Source of the DNA: Virgibacillus profundi
Lineage (GTDB): Bacteria > Bacillota > Bacilli > Bacillales > Amphibacillaceae
DNA length: 64,000 nucleotides
Assembly: GCF_002287375.1 (NCBI RefSeq)
Contig: NZ_NPOA01000001.1
Coordinates: forward strand, 1-64,000
Direction: 5' to 3'
Shown here: positions 53,188 to 61,242 of the stretch, piece after piece
Layout of the letters: the number at the start of each line of letters is the position of its first letter
How positions within the stretch are numbered: position 1 is the first letter of the stretch
Position numbers and translations under genes: made by a program
The notes under the pieces: generated by a model
Told to the model about the DNA's origin: nothing
The model's database searches: none
The model's input: the letters and a program-made list of their open reading frames with translations, nothing else

Positions 53188-53586
53188 ATGCAAAAGGAAG
53201 ATCAGATCATTGGAATGCTGGAGCAGATTTTGAGTAAGCAGGATGAGCATAGCCGCATTCTTGGAGAGCATAGTGAAAAGCTGGACGAGCACAGTAAAAA
53301 ATTAGATGAGCACACTCGCATTCTTGGGGAGCATAGTCAGAAACATGACAATCACAGCACGCAATTTACAGAACATAGTGACATACTCCGTGCCCTTCGA
53401 ACTGGACAGGAGCATCTAAAAGCTGAAATAGATGGTATGAAAATTTCGAATGCCAGAGAGTTTGGAACGGGTACATTAAAAGAAGAAAACAATACTGTTT
53501 CCATAAATTTAAAGCTTTTGCGTGACGAGATTTGGGCAAATAGGGTGGATATAGCCCGCATTAAAAATACAATGGGAATGAATTAG
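53188..53586 (+). CDS. Heptad-repeat coiled-coil protein of unknown function
   Basis: This 132-aa protein starts at ATG 53188, seven bases after AAGGAGGTG; an upstream ATG lacks a site. An extended -10 (TGCTATAAT, 53151-53159) precedes it. Residues about 15-75 are seven-residue repeats of the EHSxxL type (LDEHSKKLDEHTRILGEHSQ), a long coiled coil with histidines at regular places. The C-terminal third is a short basic helix. No signal peptide or membrane segment is visible. I do not recognise a function; similar small heptad proteins occur in bacilli. Confidence 0.75.
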   Translation: MQKEDQIIGMLEQILSKQDEHSRILGEHSEKLDEHSKKLDEHTRILGEHSQKHDNHSTQFTEHSDILRALRTGQEHLKAEIDGMKISNAREFGTGTLKEENNTVSINLKLLRDEIWANRVDIARIKNTMGMN

Positions 53587-53760
53587 CTTAAGTTTTTTTG
53601 TAAATCATATCCACCACATTCTTCAATTAGCTTCTTAGTATAATTCTACAGAAAATGCCTCAGTTTATTATAGAAATTAATGGATGGTTGGGCACAAAGC
53701 AGCCCAACCATTTTATATTTTATACAGCAAATATGTGTTGGAGTTAGTATGAAATAGTGA

Positions 53761-53928
53761 AAGTTGAGAGACATTATGCTTAAGTTGAGAGACGTAACAG
53801 CAAAGTTGAGAGAAAACATTGATTTCCATCATTATCTCTCAACTTACAAGCCGTATCTCTCAACTTCGCCCCGCTCTCTCTCAACTCCGACCACGTGTCT
53901 CTCAACTTCGGCCACGTATCTCTCAACT
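53761..53928. repeat. GTTGAGAG/CTCTCAAC phased array A8 (3+5 boxes)
   Basis: AGTTGAGAG starts at 53762, 53783 and 53804, and CTCTCAACT at 53836, 53857, 53878, 53899 and 53920. Every step is exactly 21 bp. The inner TTGAGA-to-TCTCAA distance is 31, as elsewhere. Right spacers read TTCGCCCCGCTCT, TCCGACCACGTGT and TTCGGCCACGTAT. It ends 11 bp before the licR stop codon. Confidence 0.9.
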
Positions 53929-53939
53929 CCGACCACGCG

Positions 53940-55871
53940 TCATCTCCCCAACACACCCAAAAACTCCTCATAAGTCCCTGCCCCCACCAATTTCTGAACC
54001 ACAGCTCCGTTCTCAATAATTTTTCCTAACAAATCATACATGGATTGCAGGTCTTCGGTGCTGTTTTTCTTTACACAAAGAAAGCAGATAAATTGTACGG
54101 ACTTATCATGCCATAGAATCGGCTTTTCCAATGTGCATATGGCGAGAAATGTTGTATTTGACTTTGGGGTTATTGGATGCGGAACTGCTACCAGATTGCC
54201 GAAGGATGTTGGTGCTATTGCCTCTCTTTCTTTTACAGCATCAAGAAATGAAGATTCGACCAGGCCCCTTTCAAGCAACTCCCCATGCATAAATTCCAGA
54301 ACTTCTTCTTTGGAAGCAAAGCTTTTCCTTAAAAACATAAGCTCCTTATTAAAATAACCATTTCCATTCTTACTACCCCCAGCGATAAATCCCCCTATTT
54401 TTTCCAGGTCTTGATCTCCGAGAATTGCATTTACTTCCACGACTGGCACAGGCAATTTTTCAGAAATCGGTATGGAGCTGACAATGAAATCAATATCATT
54501 TAGATCATATTGATCAAGCTTGTAATATTCTGTTGTTCCGATGACGTCCATTTCCCTGCCAAATTGGGATTTCAATTTGTAATAAATCAATTTAGCTGTT
54601 CCCAAACCGGATGCGCAGACAATCAGGCAACGCTTCGGACCTGTTTTTATTTTTTGTCGCTCGATGGCTGCTCCAATATGAAGCGCAAGATAGCCAATTT
54701 CATTTTCATTAATTTTGGTTTCTGTATGCTCTTCTATTGCTAATCCAGCTAAGATGCCTGCCTCAAATGCCAATGGGTAATTTTGTTTAATATTTCTTAG
54801 CATCGGATTTCTTACATTCATTCCATATTTATAGCGGTTGATGGAAGGTTTCAAATGCAGTCCAAGGCCGATAATTAATTCCTCATCCTGGGTTATTCCC
54901 AGATTAAATTCTGCTTCTATTTTAGCAAGGATATTCATTACCAGCTGATAAATATCCTGCTCCAGCACTTGTTCAACAACCTCTTTTGAATCATTTGCCT
55001 GGGATAGCATTTTTGTTCCGAGTAAATGGATGGCAATATAAGCAATTTCGGCTTGTGGAAATTTCACTTGAAAAGTATCCTCCACTTCCCTGACAATCTT
55101 TTCCGCTACCAGATATTCCTTCTGATCAAGAATATCCTGCATATCCGTTTGATATAATGACACGTGATATCCACTTTTGATTCGTTTGTAAGCAATTGCG
55201 ATGTGTATCAGGAGATTATTTATTGCTATATCTGACAAGGTGATATGATGTTGTTCTATTTGTCTCATAATAATGGTTTGAATTTTGTCAAGATCTGATT
55301 GAGCCACGGTCGTTAGCCCGGATTCATTCGAACAATCACAAGAACCATCATTGCGGTCAAATAAATATTCTGACATACAAAAACGGCGTTTCAATTCACT
55401 GCCTGTAATCTTTAATCCATAATTCGGGCGTGATTCCAGTTGAATATCATAGTCAGCCAATCTATCTTTGACCAATTTTAAATCATTTTGGATCGTTGAT
55501 TTGCTTACATAAATTTCATCTGCCAGATCATCAAGCTTTTCATATCCTTCACTTAACAATAGACGTTTGATTAAATAGCCTTCCCGTTCCTCAGGTGTTT
55601 TTGGTAAAAATGCATCAGAAACTTCTTCTTTAAAAATAGATTGTAAATATTTACGAAAACATAGATCATCATCAATGATTAATTGATAGCCTTTGCCCAT
55701 TACGGAATCGACATTTGCGCCATTTTCAACAAGCAATTCATTTAAGCTTTTCACATCTTCCCTTGTGGTACGCGATGTCACTTGATTTATATTCGCCAAA
55801 TATTTCCCTGTGAGTGGGCTTTCGGCAGTTATTAATTTTTGTAAAATTGTTTTCATTCTGGAGTTCAACAT
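53940..55871 (-). CDS. licR: LicR-type PRD transcriptional activator
   Basis: This 643-aa regulator has two N-terminal winged helices (MKTILQKLITAESPLTGKYL; LADEIYVSKSTIQNDLKLVK). Two PRD domains with conserved histidines (IHIAIAYKRI; LGLHLKPSINRY; LALHIGAAIE) follow. An EIIB-like domain (CASGLGTAKLIYYKL) and an EIIA-like domain (VAVPHPITPKSNT) complete it. It activates the lic operon when unphosphorylated by the lichenan PTS. It lies 168 nt downstream of licH, whereas in Bacillus subtilis licR precedes licB. Confidence 0.9.
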   Translation of the reverse strand: MLNSRMKTILQKLITAESPLTGKYLANINQVTSRTTREDVKSLNELLVENGANVDSVMGKGYQLIIDDDLCFRKYLQSIFKEEVSDAFLPKTPEEREGYLIKRLLLSEGYEKLDDLADEIYVSKSTIQNDLKLVKDRLADYDIQLESRPNYGLKITGSELKRRFCMSEYLFDRNDGSCDCSNESGLTTVAQSDLDKIQTIIMRQIEQHHITLSDIAINNLLIHIAIAYKRIKSGYHVSLYQTDMQDILDQKEYLVAEKIVREVEDTFQVKFPQAEIAYIAIHLLGTKMLSQANDSKEVVEQVLEQDIYQLVMNILAKIEAEFNLGITQDEELIIGLGLHLKPSINRYKYGMNVRNPMLRNIKQNYPLAFEAGILAGLAIEEHTETKINENEIGYLALHIGAAIERQKIKTGPKRCLIVCASGLGTAKLIYYKLKSQFGREMDVIGTTEYYKLDQYDLNDIDFIVSSIPISEKLPVPVVEVNAILGDQDLEKIGGFIAGGSKNGNGYFNKELMFLRKSFASKEEVLEFMHGELLERGLVESSFLDAVKEREAIAPTSFGNLVAVPHPITPKSNTTFLAICTLEKPILWHDKSVQFICFLCVKKNSTEDLQSMYDLLGKIIENGAVVQKLVGAGTYEEFLGVLGR

Positions 55872-56039
55872 TGTGCTTCTTCTCCTTATAAAGTCAGTGT
55901 CTCATTCTATCCTGAAAATAAAAGGTTCTGATTCAAATCTTGAACCAGAACCCTGCATTATGCAGAATATAGTATACCTCAGATGTAAAAATTATGGCAA
56001 ATAACCTTTATGGGTATCTAGTATTTGCTAAGATATAGT

Positions 56040-57428
56040 CTAAAATCCATTATTCTCAGAAACTTCTTTTATCCAATGCGCACTTTTCTTCAGGGTTCTT
56101 TCCTGTGTTTCGATATCAACGGAAATGAAGCCATAACGATTTTTGTATGCATTCATCCATGACCAGTTATCCATAAATGACCATAAATGATAACCTTTTG
56201 CGTTACAACCTTCTTCAATCGCTTTATGCAGCCATTTTAAATGGTCACTTATAAACTCGATGCGGTAATCATCTTGAATTTCTCCGTCTTGGATGAAACG
56301 CTCTTCACCTTCGACTCCCATTCCATTTTCAGAAATAAATGACTCGATATTTCCATAGTTTTCTTTCAGGTTGATCATGATGTCATAAATACCTTTTTCA
56401 TAGATTTCCCAGCCGCGATATTTGTTCATCTTTCTGCCAGGCATTTCATAGTTATCAAAATACCAATCCGGCATAAACGGGCTATATGGATTCGGCAAAT
56501 GATCCTTTGCTTTCACACGGCGTGGCTGGTAATAATTAACCCCAAGAATGTCTGCAGTGTTGGCTTTTAATAAATTAGTGTCACCTTCACTTGTTACCGG
56601 TAATTGACCATGCTCCCTTAAAATTTCAATTAATTCCGCTGGGTATTCCCCTAGTACTGCTGGATCCAGGAAGCTTCGGTTGAAAAACAAATCCGTGATT
56701 CGTGATGCTTTTAAATCAGCAGGATTTTGGCTTCTTGGATAGGATGGTGTCAGGTTTAAAATAATGCCGATTTTGCCATCTTTAATATCAAAACCGCGGA
56801 AGGCTTCAACCGCTTGCGCATGTGCAATCATCGTATGATATGCTACCTGAGTTGCACGACCTGCATCAACAACATTTGGATAATGGAAATCGTACAAATA
56901 GCCACCTTCAACGGGAACAATTGGTTCATTAAATGTAAACCATTTGCTCACCCTGTCACCAAACAAACGAAAAGCTTCTTTGGCATAGTCCGTGTAAGCA
57001 TCGACTACTTCCCTATTTTCCCAGCCGCCTTCATTTTGCAATTCCAATGGCATATCAAAGTGGAATAGATTTACGAATGGCTCAATATCATTCGAAATTA
57101 GTTCATCAATGACATTATTATAAAATGTCACCGCTTCAGGATTAACATCGCCTCGGCCACCTGGAATTAATCGGGACCAGGAAATGGACATACGGAATGT
57201 ATTGTGACCAATTTCCTTCATTAATTTAATATCTTCTTTATATAAATGATAGAAATCAGAAGTGGATCCAGGACCTACATTGTCAAAAAAGCGATTGGGT
57301 TCTGTTTCATACCAATGATCCCAAATATTTTTTCCCTTTCCGCCTTCATTTGCTGCACCTTCAATTTGTGTTGCAGATGTCGCGCTTCCCCACCAAAAAC
57401 CTTTTGGAAATTTATAGTTTATTGACAT
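56040..57428 (-). CDS. licH: 6-phospho-beta-glucosidase (GH1)
   Basis: This 462-aa glycoside hydrolase family 1 enzyme has N-terminal FPKGFWWGSATSATQIEGAA. The acid/base is in WFTFNEP near residue 165 and the nucleophile in ISENGMG near residue 360. It splits phosphorylated cellobiose or lichenan oligomers after PTS uptake. Note that the B. subtilis LicH is a GH4 enzyme; the role here is equivalent but the family differs. A GGAGG site precedes the start. Confidence 0.9.
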   Translation of the reverse strand: MSINYKFPKGFWWGSATSATQIEGAANEGGKGKNIWDHWYETEPNRFFDNVGPGSTSDFYHLYKEDIKLMKEIGHNTFRMSISWSRLIPGGRGDVNPEAVTFYNNVIDELISNDIEPFVNLFHFDMPLELQNEGGWENREVVDAYTDYAKEAFRLFGDRVSKWFTFNEPIVPVEGGYLYDFHYPNVVDAGRATQVAYHTMIAHAQAVEAFRGFDIKDGKIGIILNLTPSYPRSQNPADLKASRITDLFFNRSFLDPAVLGEYPAELIEILREHGQLPVTSEGDTNLLKANTADILGVNYYQPRRVKAKDHLPNPYSPFMPDWYFDNYEMPGRKMNKYRGWEIYEKGIYDIMINLKENYGNIESFISENGMGVEGEERFIQDGEIQDDYRIEFISDHLKWLHKAIEEGCNAKGYHLWSFMDNWSWMNAYKNRYGFISVDIETQERTLKKSAHWIKEVSENNGF

Positions 57429-57458
57429 AGATGCATTCCTCCTGTTTAATTAGTCCTT

Positions 57459-57764
57459 CTATTTATTTCGATAGATTTCAATAATTTCAATAGCCAGATC
57501 CCTTACCGTCATGGAAGTCATTAAGTGATCCTGTGAGTGAACTAAAATAACGTTAACGCCTTGTCCCTCACCACTTGCCTCCTCTTGAAGCAACTTTGTT
57601 TGGTGTCCATGTGCTTCACCTAATTCTGTACCTGCTTCTTCAATTAAACGATCCGCTTCAGCAAAATCACCTGTTTTTGCCTCTTGTATTGCTTCCATTG
57701 CACTGGATTTACCATTTCCAGCATGTAAAATAATCTGGAAAGCAATTTCTGTCATTTTATCCAT
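57459..57764 (-). CDS. licA: PTS lactose/cellobiose IIA component
   Basis: This 101-aa cytoplasmic phosphocarrier has the family helices MTEIAFQIILHAGNGKSSAM and the active histidine in LGEAHGHQTKLLQEE. A second conserved region is ILVHSQDHLMTSM. It takes phosphate from HPr and passes it to IIB. It is 30 nt upstream of licH. Confidence 0.93.
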   Translation of the reverse strand: MDKMTEIAFQIILHAGNGKSSAMEAIQEAKTGDFAEADRLIEEAGTELGEAHGHQTKLLQEEASGEGQGVNVILVHSQDHLMTSMTVRDLAIEIIEIYRNK

Positions 57765-57792
57765 ATGTTAATCACCTCTGAAGTCTAATGAA

Positions 57793-57822
57793 AATGGCCC
57801 CGTAATTATTCATGGGACCATT
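57793..57822. terminator. Hairpin between licC and licA
   Basis: AATGGCCCCGT pairs with ATGGGACCATT, with T-rich flanks on both strands. Lying inside the lic operon, it may partly terminate or protect the mRNA and so lower licA-licH relative to licBC. Confidence 0.55.
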
Positions 57823-57831
57823 ATTTTTCTA

Positions 57832-59121
57832 TTATTTACTTTCGCCTTTTTTCTCGGTTTCGTAATAGTTTTTATCCAGTATTTTCAGGAATGGCCACCA
57901 GATTATAACTACAACTAATAGGTTAAATGCTTGCAGAACTGCACCCTGCCAGGCATTACCTGTTGCCAGGAAACCACTTAGAATAGGTGGAGTTGTCCAA
58001 GGTACGATAATTCCTGCTGGTGGTGGAACTAGTCCAGTTGACATGGCAAAATACGTAATGATCGTTATAACAACTGGTGCAACCAGCCATGGAATAACAA
58101 TTAATGGGTTCATGATAATAGGCAGTCCAAAAATGATCGGTTCATTAACATTAAATATACCCGCTGGAGCACCTAATTTCCCTAATTCCTTCAGCTGCCT
58201 GCTTCGTCCAATCATGAAGATCAAAATAATAACAGCTAAAGTCATACCTGATCCACCCATCCCAACAAGGAATGAATCGATAAATTGTTTTGTTACAATG
58301 TTTGGCAGTTCCAAACCTGCTTGAAATGCCGCTAAGTTTTCATCATTTAATGCATACCAGATTGGGTCAAAAACAGAGTTTATAATGATTTGACCATGCA
58401 AACCAAAGAACCAGAATACTTGAATTAACAATACAGCTACAATTGTTGCTGGTAACCCGCTTCCCAATTCGGTTAACGGCTGTTGAATAATGGTATAAAT
58501 AAAGTTCTGAACGGTATCAAAAGAAGTATAACTAAAGATAATGCGAACGATTAAAAATACAGTTAGCGTCAATGTAATTGGAATCAGTGCACTAAATGAT
58601 TTTGCTACTGCCCCAGGAACACCGGCAGGCATCTTAATCGTCCATGCTTTTTGTACAAAAAACCGATAAAGCTCTGCTGCAATAAATGCAGTGAAAATTC
58701 CAAGGAACATTCCTTCTGCACCAAGACTTGCTGTTGGGATCACACCAGATACTCCTTCAAGAACCTGTGGTGTTAAAATAAGAACAGCTGCAAGTGCTAC
58801 AGCACCACCATAAATAGCTTCTCCTTCATAATGTTCGGTTAATTTATAACCAATACCAATTATTACAAATAATCCCATAATACTTAATGTCGCAGCAGAT
58901 GCTGGACCTAATGCATTTTGATATGCAGTAAATGCCTCTTCACTAATTACCTTGTCAAGGAATGGGAAGTTTGCAATTACTACAAAGATTGAACCAAAGA
59001 TAATTAATGGTAATGCTACCATAAAACCATCACGTAGTGCAGATAAATAGCGATTGTTATTTAATTTGTCTGCAACGGGTAATAACATATTTTCCAGAAA
59101 TTCCATGAATTTATTATTCAT
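57832..59121 (-). CDS. licC: PTS cellobiose/lichenan IIC permease
   Basis: This 429-aa membrane protein has about ten helices of the cellobiose PTS IIC family. Landmarks are PVADKLNNNRYLSALRDGFM at the N terminus, FFGLHGQIIINSVFDPIWYA, and the substrate-site region NEPIIFGLPIIMNPLIVIPW. It transports beta-linked disaccharides and oligomers with phosphorylation by IIB. Confidence 0.95.
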   Translation of the reverse strand: MNNKFMEFLENMLLPVADKLNNNRYLSALRDGFMVALPLIIFGSIFVVIANFPFLDKVISEEAFTAYQNALGPASAATLSIMGLFVIIGIGYKLTEHYEGEAIYGGAVALAAVLILTPQVLEGVSGVIPTASLGAEGMFLGIFTAFIAAELYRFFVQKAWTIKMPAGVPGAVAKSFSALIPITLTLTVFLIVRIIFSYTSFDTVQNFIYTIIQQPLTELGSGLPATIVAVLLIQVFWFFGLHGQIIINSVFDPIWYALNDENLAAFQAGLELPNIVTKQFIDSFLVGMGGSGMTLAVIILIFMIGRSRQLKELGKLGAPAGIFNVNEPIIFGLPIIMNPLIVIPWLVAPVVITIITYFAMSTGLVPPPAGIIVPWTTPPILSGFLATGNAWQGAVLQAFNLLVVVIIWWPFLKILDKNYYETEKKGESK

Positions 59122-59152
59122 AATCTCGTTTCCCCCACTTTTTACTATTTAA

Positions 59153-59461
59153 TTATTCGCCAATCAACTCGAGGGCTTTATTTAAAACAGCCTCACCATC
59201 AACTCGGCCATATGCTACTGGATCAATGACATCAAACGGAATACCAACTTCCTCGGCCACTTTGCCAAACTTCTTCTTCATAAATCTCATTTGCGGTCCA
59301 ATTAATAGAACATCCGCCTTTTCCATATCGGAAGGCGCTTTATCCTGAGCCACAGCCCAAATCTCAACCTCCATTCCTTTTTCCTTCGCCGCTTCCTCCA
59401 TCTTTTTCACTAACAAGCTAGTTGACATCCCTGATGAACATGCTAATAATATACGTTTCAT
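59153..59461 (-). CDS. licB: PTS lactose/cellobiose IIB component
   Basis: This 102-aa phosphocarrier has the active cysteine in RILLACSSGMSTSLLVKKME at residue 8. DVLLIGPQMRFMKKKF and IDPVAYGRVDGEAVL follow. It is the first gene of the licBCAH operon, 31 nt before licC. Confidence 0.95.
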   Translation of the reverse strand: MKRILLACSSGMSTSLLVKKMEEAAKEKGMEVEIWAVAQDKAPSDMEKADVLLIGPQMRFMKKKFGKVAEEVGIPFDVIDPVAYGRVDGEAVLNKALELIGE

Positions 59462-59505
59462 TTATAATTCCTCCTCGTTTGTTGTCGTGCTTAAGTTGTA
59501 AATCT

Positions 59506-59534
59506 ATTGTAGAATAGAAACGCTTACATCTACA
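59506..59534 (-). promoter_or_regulatory. lic promoter with a CcpA cre-like site
   Basis: On the minus strand TACAAT (59511-59506) is a -10, with TGTAGA 17 nt upstream as a weak -35. Between them TGTAAGCGTTTCTA (59528-59515) matches the catabolite-response consensus at 12 of 14 positions. The weak -35 suits an activator-dependent promoter (LicR), and the cre would allow glucose repression. Confidence 0.6.
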
Positions 59535-59642
59535 CACATTGTTTTTCCGGCAGGTGGGGGAAATGATTAAGCGCTTGCATTTAGGGGGGACGGGTTTTGG
59601 GTGGGGGGTGTGCGGGTTCTGGCTGGATGATACATGGCATTC

Positions 59643-59720
59643 GGCCGGAGGTGCGTGGGTTTTGGTCGGGGGTGCGCAGCTTTCGGCTGGAGGTGCACGG
59701 CTTTCGGGAGGGGGTGCGGA
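59643..59720. repeat. GC-rich 21-bp periodic leader before array A9
   Basis: GGTGC occurs at 59650, 59671, 59692 and 59713, at exactly 21-bp steps, in units like CTTTCGGCTGGAGGTGCACGG. This run leads straight into the first GTTGAGAG of array A9. The units do not contain the GTTGAGAG box, so the 21-bp period extends beyond the boxes. The part from 59540 to 59642 is G-rich and less regular. Confidence 0.75.
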
Positions 59721-59928
59721 GTTGAGAGATATTCCGGAAAAGTTGAGAGATAACCTGCTTTTGTTGAGAGGTAATTGTAGTTTTCCAGTTTATCTCTCAA
59801 CTTTATGCTAATGTGTCTCAACTTTGGCCAGGTGTCTCTCAACTCCGGCTTCTATCTCTCAACTTTCTGGTGACCTGTCTCAACTTCGGCCTGGCCTCTC
59901 TCAACTTTTCAGCCATGTCTCTCACTCT
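59721..59928. repeat. GTTGAGAG/CTCTCAAC phased array A9 (3+7 boxes)
   Basis: TTGAGA boxes start at 59722, 59743 and 59764. Inverted boxes start at 59795, 59816, 59837, 59857, 59878, 59899 and 59920 (the last one degenerate, TCTCAC). The central distance is 31. The arm lengths mirror A5 (7+2), so unit number changes freely in either arm while the centre is fixed. Confidence 0.88.
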
Positions 59929-60021
59929 CAGTAAAAGCTAGTACCTTACGTATCTATCACTTGTAAAAACTCCGTCATATCGGAAGGAGCTTTCTCGTCT
60001 TTTACATTAATTTGAATAAGA

Positions 60022-60109
60022 TTAGAAAACTTGGTTGTCACCAAGCTTTTGGGTGACAGCCTTAGTTGCCCTTATGCAGATAGGAAAGTTTTTATACTTT
60101 CCTATCTGC
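60022..60109. repeat. Dispersed hairpin repeat X, copy 2
   Basis: ATTAGAAAACTTGGTTGTCA, then CCAAGCTTTTGGGTGACAGC, resembles copy 1 at 51199. It is followed by a perfect hairpin GCAGATAGGAAAGT...ACTTTCCTATCTGC (60076-60109). The first hairpin and the two-hairpin layout are shared with copy 1; the second stems differ. Confidence 0.6.
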
Positions 60110-60114
60110 CAAAA

Positions 60115-60146
60115 AAGTTCTCTTACATTATTAATGTAGAGAACTT
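60115..60146 (-). terminator. Terminator of the Gfo/Idh/MocA oxidoreductase gene
   Basis: AAGTTCTCTTACATTA pairs with TTAATGTAGAGAACTT. T's follow on the minus strand (A run 60111-60116). It lies about 10 nt past the gene stop. Confidence 0.85.
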
Positions 60147-60155
60147 ATATTATAT

Positions 60156-61070
60156 TTATTTTTTCAACAATGCTTCCACAGCGATTTGCGTTTTCAGACC
60201 TTCCAATCCATCAACAATCGGCTGTTCATCATTTTGAATACATGCAATAAAGTGTTTGATCGCATTTTCAAACCCTCGCTGCTTTCCTACCGTTTCCCAT
60301 GATGGCGGAGTTTTTGTCGTAATTGTACCATTCTGTTCTATTTTCATGGTATACATATTTTCAACGCTTATTACTACACCATCTGCAAAGAGTCTCAAAT
60401 GCTCCAGATCCGCTCCGGCATTACGATGCATTGCAGTGGTGAATGCTGCTTTCTGAGAGGATTCAAACGTATGTTGTGCATGGATAAGCTGGTTTTCATT
60501 ATTTAGATGCATATTTTCATACATCATTTTCAGATTATCATCTGCCAGCCATCGAACGGTATCAACCACATGAATATAGTCATCCAACATAGTAAATTCA
60601 TAGGAATTAGGGCCAATTCCATTCATCCTGTGCTTCTCAAATCGTACCCAATCAAACTGCCCGGCCATTTTTTTAGCTTCCATATACATTGGAGCAAACC
60701 GCCGATTAAATCCTACCATCAGCTTTCTTTTATGTTTTTCACTTAATTCCACAAGTCTTTCCGCCTCTGAAATAGTTGATGCCAGTGGCTTATCCACATA
60801 AACATCTATTCCTTTCATTAGAAGTTCTGACACCACCTCAAAGTGCGAAGCCGTCGTGCTATGTACAAAGATCGCATCACAGTTTTCCGCCAAATGACTC
60901 AAACTAGAAAACTCTTCTATTCGATACAGCTTACAAATACGCTTTCTTCTATCTGGACTTGGTGAAAATGCACCAACAAACTCCCAATCCATTTCTTTGG
61001 TAAGTGTTGGTAAATATGCCTTCTGAGCAATACCGCCTAACCCAACCATTCCTACACGCAGTTTTCTCAT
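60156..61070 (-). CDS. Gfo/Idh/MocA-family oxidoreductase
   Basis: This 304-aa NAD(P)-dependent oxidoreductase has a Rossmann motif RVGMVGLGGIAQKAYLPTL and the EKP-like segment DVYVDKPLASTISEAERLVE near residue 93 (reading DKP here). The C-terminal domain has DDYIHVVDTVRWL, with an expected His. Typical substrates are sugars, inositols and their derivatives. It is monocistronic with its own terminator. The substrate is unknown. Confidence 0.88.
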   Translation of the reverse strand: MRKLRVGMVGLGGIAQKAYLPTLTKEMDWEFVGAFSPSPDRRKRICKLYRIEEFSSLSHLAENCDAIFVHSTTASHFEVVSELLMKGIDVYVDKPLASTISEAERLVELSEKHKRKLMVGFNRRFAPMYMEAKKMAGQFDWVRFEKHRMNGIGPNSYEFTMLDDYIHVVDTVRWLADDNLKMMYENMHLNNENQLIHAQHTFESSQKAAFTTAMHRNAGADLEHLRLFADGVVISVENMYTMKIEQNGTITTKTPPSWETVGKQRGFENAIKHFIACIQNDEQPIVDGLEGLKTQIAVEALLKK

Positions 61071-61242
61071 TATCGAATCACTCCTCTTGTTTTATTGTAG
61101 CGTTTTGGGTGAGGATTGCAAAATTAACATCTGAGTGCTATGTGTTTTCTTCATGAGGACTGTGATTGATGCGGTCAGCCATACTGTTTGATATAATAAT
61201 TGGTAAAGGCTTGATATTATAGCAACAGATCGGAGGAAACAA

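Noticed and set aside
59539-59811. A 90-aa Gly-rich plus-strand frame before array A9
   Set aside because: It is produced by the GC-rich 21-bp repeat and has no ribosome binding site; the minus strand is equally open.
29943-59928. The GTTGAGAG arrays as CRISPR arrays
   Set aside because: The repeated part is only 8-9 bp with spacers of about 12 bp, the boxes reverse direction at a centre, spacers repeat between arrays, and no cas gene is present.
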